A stretch of DNA of 57,811 nt from Elusimicrobiales bacterium (GTDB lineage Bacteria; Elusimicrobiota; Elusimicrobia; Elusimicrobiales; UBA9959), in contig JAMPXK010000011.1 in the NCBI GenBank assembly GCA_023701245.1, positions 1 through 57,811 on the forward strand, given 5' to 3'. The translations under genes and the position numbers were made by a program. Shown one piece after another: positions 42,450 to 50,003 of this stretch. The notes beneath the pieces were generated by a model, which worked only from the letters and a program-made list of their open reading frames with translations, was not told where the DNA came from and ran no database searches. The number at the start of each line of letters is the position of its first letter. Within the stretch, counting starts at the first letter, position 1.

Positions 42450-43706
42450 TTAGGCTTTTACCCTCGCCGCGTCCACGCCCAGGTCCTTGAGCTTGTGTTC
42501 CAGCTTCTCGTAGCCGCGGTCTATGTGGTAGATGCGCCGGATCACGGACTTGCCCCTGGCCGCCGCCGCCGCCACCACCATGGCCGCGCCGGCGCGGATG
42601 TCGGAGCACATCACCGGCGCGCCCAGCAGCTGCGGCACGCCGCGGATCACGGCCTTCCTGTCGGCCACGGTTATGTCCGCGCCCATGCGGATCAGTTCGG
42701 GGGCGTGCATGAAGCGGTTCTCGAAAATATGCTCGTGCACCTCGCTGGTGCCGTTGGCCCTGGCCATGAAGACCATCCACGGGGCCTGCAGGTCCGTCGG
42801 GAAACCGGGGTGCGGCTTGGTGGCCACGCTGACCGGCCGGGGGCGGCCGTGCGGCGCCACTATTTCCATGGAATCCTTGAAGCAGTTGATCTTCACTCCC
42901 GCCTTCTCCATGGCCTTTATCAGGGCCGTCAAAGTTTTGGGCGCGGTGTTGAGCAGGCGCACGCGGCCGCCGGCGGCGGCGCATAGCAGCATGAACGTGC
43001 CTGTCTCTATGCGGTCCGGCATCACGGTATGCCTGAGCCCTTTGAGCCTGGCGGCGCCGGTTATCCTGATGACCGGCGATCCTGCCCCCTCCACCCTGGC
43101 GCCCATCTTGTTGAGGGCCGCGGCCAGGTCCTCTATCTCGGGCTCGCGGGCGCAGTTCTCCAGCGTGGTCACGCCTTCTATCAGGGCCGCGCACATCATC
43201 AGGTTCTCGGTGGCGCCTACGCTCGGGAACCGGAACTTCACCCGGCCGGCCTTAAGTTTTTTAGCCGACAGGATCACGTCGCCTTTTTCCGTGGAGACCT
43301 GCGCGCCGAGCTTCTTGAAACCTTCCAGGTGGATGTCGATGGGCCGCATGCCGATGGAACAGCCGCCGGGCATGGAGAACCTGGCTTTTTTGAAACGCGC
43401 CAGCAGCGGGCCGGCCGCCAGCACCGAGGCGCGCATCTTGCGCACCAGGTCGTAGGGGGCGTGGAGCTTGAGCTGCGCGTGCTCTTCCGCCACGAAGTTG
43501 CCGTAGCCGTAAAAACAGTTCTTGCCCAGGTAGTTGAGCAGTTCGAAGGAGGATTTTATATCCATCAGCTCCGGCACGTTCTTGATCTCCGATTTTTCCT
43601 TCGTCAGCAGCGTGGCGAAGAGTATGGGCAGGGCCGCGTTCTTGGAACCGCTGATGGTGGCCTGCCCGGACAGGGGCCGCCCGCCGCGTATTATGAAATT
43701 ATCCAT
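42450..43706 (-). CDS. murA: UDP-N-acetylglucosamine 1-carboxyvinyltransferase (MurA)
   Basis: MurA makes the first committed step of peptidoglycan synthesis from UDP-GlcNAc and phosphoenolpyruvate. Lys22 is in GSKNAALP and the catalytic, fosfomycin-sensitive cysteine is Cys116 in MPGGCSIGMRPID. TDLQAPWMVFM and the C-terminal IDRGYEKLEHKLKDLG are standard. At 418 aa the length is normal. Its start overlaps the prmC stop by 8 nt. Confidence 0.96.
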   Translation of the reverse strand: MDNFIIRGGRPLSGQATISGSKNAALPILFATLLTKEKSEIKNVPELMDIKSSFELLNYLGKNCFYGYGNFVAEEHAQLKLHAPYDLVRKMRASVLAAGPLLARFKKARFSMPGGCSIGMRPIDIHLEGFKKLGAQVSTEKGDVILSAKKLKAGRVKFRFPSVGATENLMMCAALIEGVTTLENCAREPEIEDLAAALNKMGARVEGAGSPVIRITGAARLKGLRHTVMPDRIETGTFMLLCAAAGGRVRLLNTAPKTLTALIKAMEKAGVKINCFKDSMEIVAPHGRPRPVSVATKPHPGFPTDLQAPWMVFMARANGTSEVHEHIFENRFMHAPELIRMGADITVADRKAVIRGVPQLLGAPVMCSDIRAGAAMVVAAAAARGKSVIRRIYHIDRGYEKLEHKLKDLGVDAARVKA

Positions 43707-44544
43707 GGATTCTCCCGTAGAGGAAACGTTGCACCCCGTTAAGGTCTTTAAAAGTTCTCTTTTCCGCCCAGACTTCCGCGGACATCGAGGCCAGCAGGCA
43801 GGGAGGCTGGCTGCCGCCCAGTTCCATCACCAGCGCGCCGCCTTTTTTGAGCCGCGCGGGCGCCATGCGCACCAGCATGCGCGCCACGTCCAGCCCGTCG
43901 CCCCCGCCGTCCAGCGCCACGTACGGCTCGCTGAGCACTTCGGGCGAAAGGCCCGGGATGACGCTGCTGGGAATATAAGGCGGGTTGGCGGCTATCAGGT
44001 CGAACTTCGGCCCCGAGGCGGCCAGCGTGTCCGCCTCTATGAATTCGCAGCGGCCGGCGAGGTCCAGCGCCAGGGCGTTCTCGCGCGCGCAGGCCAGCGC
44101 CTCCGGGGATTTCTCCAGCGCTGTGAGCCTCAAGCCGGGGAATTCCGTCGCCAGGCACAGGCCTATGGCGCCGGAACCAGCGCCGTAATCCAGGGCGGAG
44201 AGCGGCTCCGGCCTGGTCTTGAGGAAGTCGGCCGCGAAACCGGCCAGTTCTTCCGTCTCCGGCCGGGGCACCAGCACGCGCGCGTCCACTTTCAGGCGTA
44301 TGCCGCGGAAATCCTGCCACCCGGTGATGTAGGCCAGCGGCAGCCCCTGCTCCTTGAGCAGCAGATGCTTTTCGAATTTTTCCAGCGCGGCCGGCGGCAC
44401 CGGCAGGTCCGGTTCGGCCAGCAGGCGCAGGCGCTCCACGCCCATGGCGTCGGCCAGCAGCCACTGGGCGTTAAGCCCCGGTTCGTCCACGCCGCGGGAG
44501 GCCAGCCTGCGGCTGGCTTCAGTCAGTGTCGTCGCCGCCGTCAT
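43699..44544 (-). CDS. prmC: Release factor glutamine methyltransferase PrmC (HemK)
   Basis: PrmC (281 aa) methylates the glutamine of the GGQ motif in release factors. It has an N-terminal helical domain (about 1-75), [25 protein letters not shown], the SAM-binding [11 protein letters not shown] and the catalytic NPPY ([11 protein letters not shown]). It overlaps prfA, its substrate gene, by 26 nt, a very common genomic pairing, and overlaps murA by 8 nt. Confidence 0.95.
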   Translation of the reverse strand: MTAATTLTEASRRLASRGVDEPGLNAQWLLADAMGVERLRLLAEPDLPVPPAALEKFEKHLLLKEQGLPLAYITGWQDFRGIRLKVDARVLVPRPETEELAGFAADFLKTRPEPLSALDYGAGSGAIGLCLATEFPGLRLTALEKSPEALACARENALALDLAGRCEFIEADTLAASGPKFDLIAANPPYIPSSVIPGLSPEVLSEPYVALDGGGDGLDVARMLVRMAPARLKKGGALVMELGGSQPPCLLASMSAEVWAEKRTFKDLNGVQRFLYGRIHG

Positions 44545-45592
44545 TTTCGCGTTTTTCCCCTATGTTCAGCCGGACTTCCTCCAGCATGTCCCGGATCCCG
44601 CCTTCCATGATCACCGGCATGTTATGCCAGGACATCTGGATGCGGTGGTCGGTCACGCGGTTCTGCGGAAAATTGTAAGTGCGGATCTTCTCGGAGCGGT
44701 CGCCGGTGCCCACCTGCGCCTTGCGCGCGCCGGCGTTCTCCCGGGCCTGGGTCTCCTCGCTGATCTGGGCTAGCTTGGCCGCCAGCATGGCCATGGCCTT
44801 GGCGCGGTTCTTGCCCTGGGAACGCTCTTCCTGGCAGGCGGTGATGATGCCGGTGGGGAGATGCGTGATGCGCACGGCCGTTTCCACCTTGTTGACGTTC
44901 TGGCCGCCGGCGCCGCTGGAGCGGTAGGTGTCCATCTTCAGGTCGGCCTGGTTGATCTTGATCTCCACTTCGTCCACTTCGTGCATGACCGCCACGGTGA
45001 CGGTGGAGGTATGCACGCGGCCGCTGGCCTCGGTCTGCGGTACACGCTGCACGCGGTGCACCCCCCCTTCGTACTTCATCCAGGCGTAGACATCGGTGCC
45101 GGAGATGAAGAGCACGGCGTACTTGATGCCTTTCAGACCGGTGGTGGAGAGGTCGCGCAGTTCCGCCTTCCAGCCCATGGAGGCCGCGAACCGGGTATAC
45201 ATGCGCAGCAGGTCGCCGGCGAAAAGCGCGGATTCGTCCCCGCCCACGCCGGCGCGTATTTCAAGGAAGATGTTCTTGGAGTCCGCCGGGTCCGGCGGGA
45301 TGATCAGCAGCTTGAGTTTTTTGGCCAGGGAGGCCGCGGCGGCTTCCAGGGCCGGCAGCTCCGCGGCGGCCAGGGCCGCCATTTCGGGATCCGTGCTGGA
45401 AACCATCTGGCGGGTGTCCTCGGCTTCCCGGACGGCCTTTTCCAGCGCGGCGGAGGTGTCCAGCAGCAGCCGGCAGGCGGCGTGCCGGCGCGACAGCTGC
45501 TCTATTTCCTCGGGCTTGAGCCCGCCCGAAGCGAGGCGGGCCTCGGTCTCGGCGAATTCCCGCTTAATAGCGTCCAGTTCTTTTTCAAACAT
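44519..45592 (-). CDS. prfA: Peptide chain release factor 1
   Basis: RF1 (357 aa) terminates translation at UAA and UAG. The stop-codon-reading tripeptide PxT occurs as PQT within [18 protein letters not shown] (PAT or PVT is usual), and the GGQ motif is in [20 protein letters not shown]. The acidic coiled N-terminal domain (about 1-110) is complete. It is the first gene of the prmC-murA-folC-ROK-lptD run and lies behind a large inverted repeat and the rpmE terminator. No promoter could be assigned with confidence. Confidence 0.96.
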   Translation of the reverse strand: MFEKELDAIKREFAETEARLASGGLKPEEIEQLSRRHAACRLLLDTSAALEKAVREAEDTRQMVSSTDPEMAALAAAELPALEAAAASLAKKLKLLIIPPDPADSKNIFLEIRAGVGGDESALFAGDLLRMYTRFAASMGWKAELRDLSTTGLKGIKYAVLFISGTDVYAWMKYEGGVHRVQRVPQTEASGRVHTSTVTVAVMHEVDEVEIKINQADLKMDTYRSSGAGGQNVNKVETAVRITHLPTGIITACQEERSQGKNRAKAMAMLAAKLAQISEETQARENAGARKAQVGTGDRSEKIRTYNFPQNRVTDHRIQMSWHNMPVIMEGGIRDMLEEVRLNIGEKRENDGGDDTD

Positions 45593-45597
45593 AGTTA

Positions 45598-45690
45598 GGG
45601 GACGTTGTTGACTATTTGACTATTTAGGCCACATTAGCGCGGAAACCCACTCGCAAGACGGGAAATAGTCAAATAGTCAACAACGTCCCC
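45598..45690. repeat. REPIN-like 28-bp perfect inverted repeat
   Basis: Two perfect 28-bp arms (45598-45625 with 45663-45690) flank a 37-nt spacer. Each arm begins with GGGGACGTTG at its outer end and contains a tandem GACTATTT. It fills the gap between prfA and rpmE and resembles palindromes mobilised by REP-associated (Y1/RAYT) transposases. No transposase gene is in the window. Confidence 0.75.
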
Positions 45691-45700
45691 ATCCAGTCCT

Positions 45701-45736
45701 AAAAAAAAGCAGGCGTCCCCGTGAAGAGACGCCTGC
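45701..45736 (-). terminator. Rho-independent terminator of rpmE
   Basis: On the minus strand a 9-bp GC-rich stem (45709-45717 with 45728-45736) is followed by eight T residues (45708-45701). Confidence 0.9.
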
Positions 45737-45749
45737 CTGGAAAGCGAGG

Positions 45750-46115
45750 CTACTTCGTCTCGGCTTTCTTTTCCGCCTTGGGGGCGGCCGGCTTCGCGCC
45801 TTTCTCGTCCGCCTTCTTTACGGGCGCGGAGGAGAGGATCTTGCGCTTGGCGGTGTGGCGCGGCGTGACGGCCTTCACGGCGGTCTTCTTGGCCTTGCGC
45901 TCCACCATCTTGCCGCCGGTAGAGGCGAACTTGGTGTTGAATTTTTCCACGCGGCCGGCGGTGTCGAGCAGCTTCTGCTTGCCGGTGTAGAAAGGGTGGC
46001 AGGCGGAGCAGATCTCGACCTTTATGGCCGGTTTCACCGAGCGGGTCTTGAAAGCGTTGCCGCAGACGCAGGTGACTTCGCAGACGTTATAGTGGGGGTG
46101 TATGTCGTTTTTCAT
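45750..46115 (-). CDS. rpmE: 50S ribosomal protein L31 with C-terminal extension
   Basis: L31 (121 aa) is a zinc-binding (C+) form: [19 protein letters not shown] and [25 protein letters not shown]. The first 70 residues are the normal protein. The remaining 50 are a Lys/Ala-rich, low-complexity tail ([20 protein letters not shown]) not found in most L31. GAGG lies 8 nt before the ATG, behind its own extended -10 promoter and ahead of its own terminator, so it is expressed as a separate unit. Confidence 0.95.
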   Translation of the reverse strand: MKNDIHPHYNVCEVTCVCGNAFKTRSVKPAIKVEICSACHPFYTGKQKLLDTAGRVEKFNTKFASTGGKMVERKAKKTAVKAVTPRHTAKRKILSSAPVKKADEKGAKPAAPKAEKKAETK

Positions 46116-46147
46116 TGTCTTTTCCTCGAGTTACGGTGTAAAAGTAA

Positions 46148-46156
46148 ATTATACCA
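46148..46156 (-). promoter_or_regulatory. Extended -10 promoter of rpmE
   Basis: Minus-strand TGGTATAAT is a TGn extended -10 with a consensus hexamer. It would give a leader of about 25 nt. The -35 region is weak. Confidence 0.6.
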
Positions 46157-46187
46157 TATCGCGGGCACCCGTGAAGAGCGGCCGCGG

Positions 46188-47114
46188 CTATTTCTTGCCT
46201 ATCTTGGCCAGCGGGTTCACGGACTTGCCGGACGGGGTGATGATCTCGAAATGCAGGTGCGGCCCCGTGGACATGCCGGTGGAGCCCACGCGGCCCAGCA
46301 GGGTCTTGGACTTCTGCACCGTATCGCCGGCCTTCACGGAAGTTTCGGAAAGATGCCCGTAACGGCAGCGCGAACCGTCCTTATGCTGCACTTCCACCAG
46401 GTTGCCGTAGCCGCCCTTCCAGCCGGAGAAAGTCACCGTGCCCGAGCGCGAAGGATAGACCGGGGTGCCGATGGGCATGGGGATATCCGTGCCCTGGTGG
46501 AAAATGCGGCGTTTGAGAACCGGGTGGTAGCGCGACCCGAAACGCCCGCTGATGCGGCCGAAACTGCGCAGCGGCATGCGGTAGGTGTCCAGGTCCAGGT
46601 AGACGCTGGGCAGGTACACCCGGTCGCCTTTTTTGAACTTGTGGTTTATCAGCAGGGCGGACGGCGGCAGGCCGTTGTCCTCCACGATGTCGGCCTTGAA
46701 AGCTTTAAGGTCGCGGTTCTTGCCCACGTAGCGGCGGGCGATACTGTCCAGGCTTTCGCCGTTGACGAAAACCTCGTAGAGCAGGCCCTTGCCGTTGTGC
46801 ACGCGGATATAACCGCCGCGGGACAGGAAGATGAACTCGTTGGAGTTGGTGCTCTGCAGGGAGCGGATGTCCGTGCCGTAGGCGGAGGCGATGGAACGGA
46901 TGTCCTCGCCTTTCTGCACCTTGTGGCGGGTATGGATGAGGCGCGGGATAAGGCGGAACGCTTCGGGCAGCGGTTCGGCCGGCCCCGGCGGGGTCATAAC
47001 GGAGAACCTGGCGTAGTAGAACGGCGAGACCGGCGGCATCCCGGCGCCGGACAGCACGGCGGCCCCCAGGAGGACCGCCGCACCCAGCGCGAGTTTTACG
47101 CCCGCCTTGCCCAT
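46188..47114 (-). CDS. LysM-domain M23 family murein endopeptidase
   Basis: This 308-aa protein has an N-terminal signal or anchor segment (about 5-25) and LysM-like modules at about 63-110 (HKVQKGEDIRSIASAYGTDI) and 113-165 (YEVFVNGESLDSIARRYVG). A C-terminal LytM/M23 zinc metallopeptidase domain spans about 190-300. The metal ligands are present (HQGTDIP and HLHFEI), as is RFGSRYHPV, so it should cut peptidoglycan cross-links rather than act as an inactive activator. It overlaps the rho stop by 1 nt (TAATG). Confidence 0.92.
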   Translation of the reverse strand: MGKAGVKLALGAAVLLGAAVLSGAGMPPVSPFYYARFSVMTPPGPAEPLPEAFRLIPRLIHTRHKVQKGEDIRSIASAYGTDIRSLQSTNSNEFIFLSRGGYIRVHNGKGLLYEVFVNGESLDSIARRYVGKNRDLKAFKADIVEDNGLPPSALLINHKFKKGDRVYLPSVYLDLDTYRMPLRSFGRISGRFGSRYHPVLKRRIFHQGTDIPMPIGTPVYPSRSGTVTFSGWKGGYGNLVEVQHKDGSRCRYGHLSETSVKAGDTVQKSKTLLGRVGSTGMSTGPHLHFEIITPSGKSVNPLAKIGKK

Positions 47115-48613
47115 TACCGGCCGGAGCCCATCTCCATGGACTTCAGGAAGTCCTTGTTGGACTTGGTGGAGTTGAGCTTGGAGAGCAGCAGCTCCATGGA
47201 ATCCACGGGGGAGAGCGGGGCCAGCACCTTGCGCAGGATCCAGACCTTGTTGAGCTCGTCGTCGGTCATCAGCAGCTCTTCCTTGCGGGTAGAGGTGCGG
47301 TTGATGTCGATGGCCGGGAAAATGCGGCGGTCCGCCAGTTTGCGGTCCAGGTAAATTTCCGAGTTGCCCGTGCCTTTGAACTCTTCGAAGATCACGTCGT
47401 CCATGCGGCTGCCGGTCTCCACCAGGGCCGTGGCGATGATGGTGAGCGAGCCGCCTTCCTCTATGTTGCGGGCCGCGCCGAAGAAGCGCTTGGGGCGCTG
47501 CAGCGAGGTGGATTCGAGACCGCCGGACAGTACGCGGCCGGAAGACGGGGACACCGTGTTGTAGGCGCGCGCGAGGCGCGTGATCGAGTCCAGCAGCACC
47601 ACCACGTCCTTGCCCATTTCGGTGATGCGCTTGGCCTTTTCCAGCACGATCTCGGCCACCTGCACGTGGCGGTCGGCCGGTTCGTCGAAGGTAGAGGCCA
47701 GCACTTCGCCCTTCACGGAGCGCTTCATGTCGGTGACTTCTTCGGGGCGCTCGTCGATGAGCAGCACGATGAGCTCTATTTCGGGGTGGTTGGTGGCGAG
47801 CGAATTGGCGATGCGCTGCAGGATCATGGTCTTGCCGGTCTTGGGCGCGGCCACGATAAGCTGGCGCTGGCCCTTGCCCACGGGGACTATGAGGTCTATC
47901 ACGCGGCCGGTCATCTCGTTCTTGGCCGTCTCGGTCAGGAAGCGCTTGTTGGGGTGCAGCGGCGTAAGGTTCTCGAACAGGGGGCGGTGGGCGATCTTCT
48001 CTATCTCCACGCCGTTGACGGTCTTGACCTGCAGCAGCGCGAAGAAGCGCTCGCCGTCCTTGGGCGGGCGGATGAGGCCGTTAACGGCGTCGCCTTTGCG
48101 CAGGCCGAGCTTCTTGATCTGGGAAGGGGACACGTAGATGTCTTCGTGGCTGGACAGGTAGTTGTATTCCTGCGAGCGCAGGAAGCCGAAACCGTCGGGC
48201 AGGATCTCCAGCACGCCTTCGCCCTGGGCCACGCCGTTGGCCTTGGCCTGGGCCTCCATGATCTTGCCGATGAGTTCCTGCTTGCGCAGGCTGGCCACGC
48301 CTTCCATGTTGAACTGCTCGGCTATTTTCACGAGCTCGGCCACGGTCATCTTGGTCATGCCCGCCACGTCGAGCTTGGGCAGGTTGGGGTTAGGATTGGG
48401 ATTGGGGTTCTGGTTCTGGCCCTGGTTCGGGTTCTGGCCGGACTGCCTGTTGTCGTTCATTCTCTGGTTGCCCCTGGAGTCCTGCTGGTGGCCGTTGCCG
48501 TTGCCGGACCGGTGCCTGGGGCCGCCGTTCTGGCCGCGCTGAAAATCGTCACGCCTGTTATCCTGGCCCTGGGGGCGGGAATTGCGTTCATCCTGCTGTT
48601 GGTCGTTTGTCAT
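47114..48613 (-). CDS. rho: Transcription termination factor Rho
   Basis: Rho (499 aa) is a hexameric RNA helicase. After a disordered N-terminal extension of about 75 residues rich in Asn, Gln, Gly and Arg (with NPNPNPNPN), it has the Rho N-terminal helical domain ([16 protein letters not shown]) and the RNA-binding cold-shock domain ([15 protein letters not shown]). The ATPase core has Walker A APKTGKT, Walker [11 protein letters not shown] and the Q-loop/R-loop region. The ATG at 48613 is preferred over the GTG at 48652 because it overlaps the coaE stop (ATGA) and has AAGGA upstream. Confidence 0.95.
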   Translation of the reverse strand: MTNDQQQDERNSRPQGQDNRRDDFQRGQNGGPRHRSGNGNGHQQDSRGNQRMNDNRQSGQNPNQGQNQNPNPNPNPNLPKLDVAGMTKMTVAELVKIAEQFNMEGVASLRKQELIGKIMEAQAKANGVAQGEGVLEILPDGFGFLRSQEYNYLSSHEDIYVSPSQIKKLGLRKGDAVNGLIRPPKDGERFFALLQVKTVNGVEIEKIAHRPLFENLTPLHPNKRFLTETAKNEMTGRVIDLIVPVGKGQRQLIVAAPKTGKTMILQRIANSLATNHPEIELIVLLIDERPEEVTDMKRSVKGEVLASTFDEPADRHVQVAEIVLEKAKRITEMGKDVVVLLDSITRLARAYNTVSPSSGRVLSGGLESTSLQRPKRFFGAARNIEEGGSLTIIATALVETGSRMDDVIFEEFKGTGNSEIYLDRKLADRRIFPAIDINRTSTRKEELLMTDDELNKVWILRKVLAPLSPVDSMELLLSKLNSTKSNKDFLKSMEMGSGR

Positions 48614-49203
48614 TTCCAATTTTCCTTTTTGAGTGTCTTTAAAAATCCGCACAGAAATCTTATTTTGGCGGCCAGTTCCCCCGGCTTGCCCGCGTTGTCC
48701 AGCACCAGGGAGGCCCTCGCGTACTTGAGCTCCGCGCCCAGCTGGGCCTTCACCCTCGCCCTGTATTCCGCCCTGCTCCAGCCTCTCTTAAGGGCCCGCG
48801 CTTCCAGCATTTTCTCCGGGGCGGCCAGGCAGACCGTAAGCATGAAACAATCCTGAAGCCCCGCTTCGAACAGCAGGGGCGTTTCCACTACAGCCAGTTT
48901 TGCCCGGGATTTATTTATTAAAGAGTAGGTTCTTCTAAGTATTTCGGGGTGGAGGAGTGCTTCGAGCCATTTACGCTTGGCGGGCGCGCCAAAAACTTCG
49001 GCGGCTAGCCTTTTCTTGTCCAGTAAACCGTTTGTAAGGATTTTATCGGGGCTGAACTTCTTCAAAATTCTATTATAACAGGCGGGGGATGTCAACACTT
49101 CAGCGGCCAGGGCGTCGGTCGAAACGCAGAAAGCGCCGTTGCGCCTGAAGCAGTCCAGGGCCAGGCTTTTGCCCGAGGCGATGGGCCCGGTCAGGCCTAT
49201 CAC
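48610..49203 (-). CDS. coaE: Dephospho-CoA kinase
   Basis: CoaE phosphorylates dephospho-CoA, the last step of coenzyme A synthesis. The P-loop is in [13 protein letters not shown], then [22 protein letters not shown] and the C-terminal [11 protein letters not shown]. The GTG at 49203 is preferred because it places the P-loop at the very N-terminus, as in the family, and gives 197 aa. A TTG at 49257, which overlaps the rhomboid stop, would add 18 residues and cannot be excluded. Its stop overlaps the rho start by 4 nt. Confidence 0.9.
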   Translation of the reverse strand: MIGLTGPIASGKSLALDCFRRNGAFCVSTDALAAEVLTSPACYNRILKKFSPDKILTNGLLDKKRLAAEVFGAPAKRKWLEALLHPEILRRTYSLINKSRAKLAVVETPLLFEAGLQDCFMLTVCLAAPEKMLEARALKRGWSRAEYRARVKAQLGAELKYARASLVLDNAGKPGELAAKIRFLCGFLKTLKKENWK

Positions 49204-49253
49204 AGCCTTGCCTTTGATCCCGGCCAGCCTCGCCTTCCATACGTTCGCGTTCT

Positions 49254-50003
49254 TCAAGCGCGCCCCCCCCGCCGTTTGGCGTAACTGTCCAGCAGGGCCA
49301 GCTCTTTGCGGCTCAGCGCGGCCTGCCCCTGCGCCGCTATCTTCTCCAGCACCCGGTCTATCTCCGCTTGCTCCAGCAGTTCCGGGCTTGGCTCGGTCCT
49401 GGCGGGTCTTTCGCGCCAGCGCCGCTCGGCCCACAGCCAGAGCAGGCCCGCGGCCAGGCCGCCCAGGTGGGTCACGCTGGAGATCCTGGACCCGGGGTTG
49501 GCCACCGTAAGGACGAACTCCATGGCGCCCAGCAGCACGGCCATCAGCCGGGCGCTCATGGGGAAAAGGAAATATAACTGCACCGTGGTGTCCGGGTACA
49601 TGAAAGCGAAAGCCCCCAGCAGGCCGTAGACCGCGCCGGAGGCGCCTATGACGGGCCGCGGCGCCCCGGGGTTCCAGCCGGCCGTGAACAGCGCGGCGGC
49701 GGCGCCGCAGGCCAGGAAATAGACCAGGAACCGGCGGCTGCCCATGGCCGGCTCCAGCACCCGCCCCAGCAGCCACAGCATGAGGGTGTTGAACAGCAGG
49801 TGCCAGATGTCGGCGTGGATGAAGATATAGGTGACCGCCTGCCACAGCCAGAGCTGGCCCGTCAGGTTGAACGGCACCAGGCCCAGGTAGAAATTCAGTT
49901 TGAAGCCCAGCGCCAGTTCCGCCAGCCAGCCGGCGAAGAACAGGGCGGCCAGCCACCGCGTGACCGGCGGCAGTTCGCGCAGGGGGGCGGCGCTAAGGCG
50001 CAT
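49254..50003 (-). CDS. Rhomboid-family intramembrane serine protease
   Basis: This 249-aa protein has six predicted membrane helices. The catalytic serine is in GASGAVYG and the histidine in SSVTHLGGLAAG; YIFIHADIWHLLFNTLML carries the conserved loop and HxxxN. The cytoplasmic tail (about 195-249) is charged and helical. Substrates are unknown. Its start overlaps polA by 11 nt. Confidence 0.93.
   Translation of the reverse strand: MRLSAAPLRELPPVTRWLAALFFAGWLAELALGFKLNFYLGLVPFNLTGQLWLWQAVTYIFIHADIWHLLFNTLMLWLLGRVLEPAMGSRRFLVYFLACGAAAALFTAGWNPGAPRPVIGASGAVYGLLGAFAFMYPDTTVQLYFLFPMSARLMAVLLGAMEFVLTVANPGSRISSVTHLGGLAAGLLWLWAERRWRERPARTEPSPELLEQAEIDRVLEKIAAQGQAALSRKELALLDSYAKRRGGRA

Noticed and set aside
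49258-49956. N-terminal extension of the coaE frame
   Set aside because: It lies inside the rhomboid gene in a shifted frame and has no CoaE similarity.
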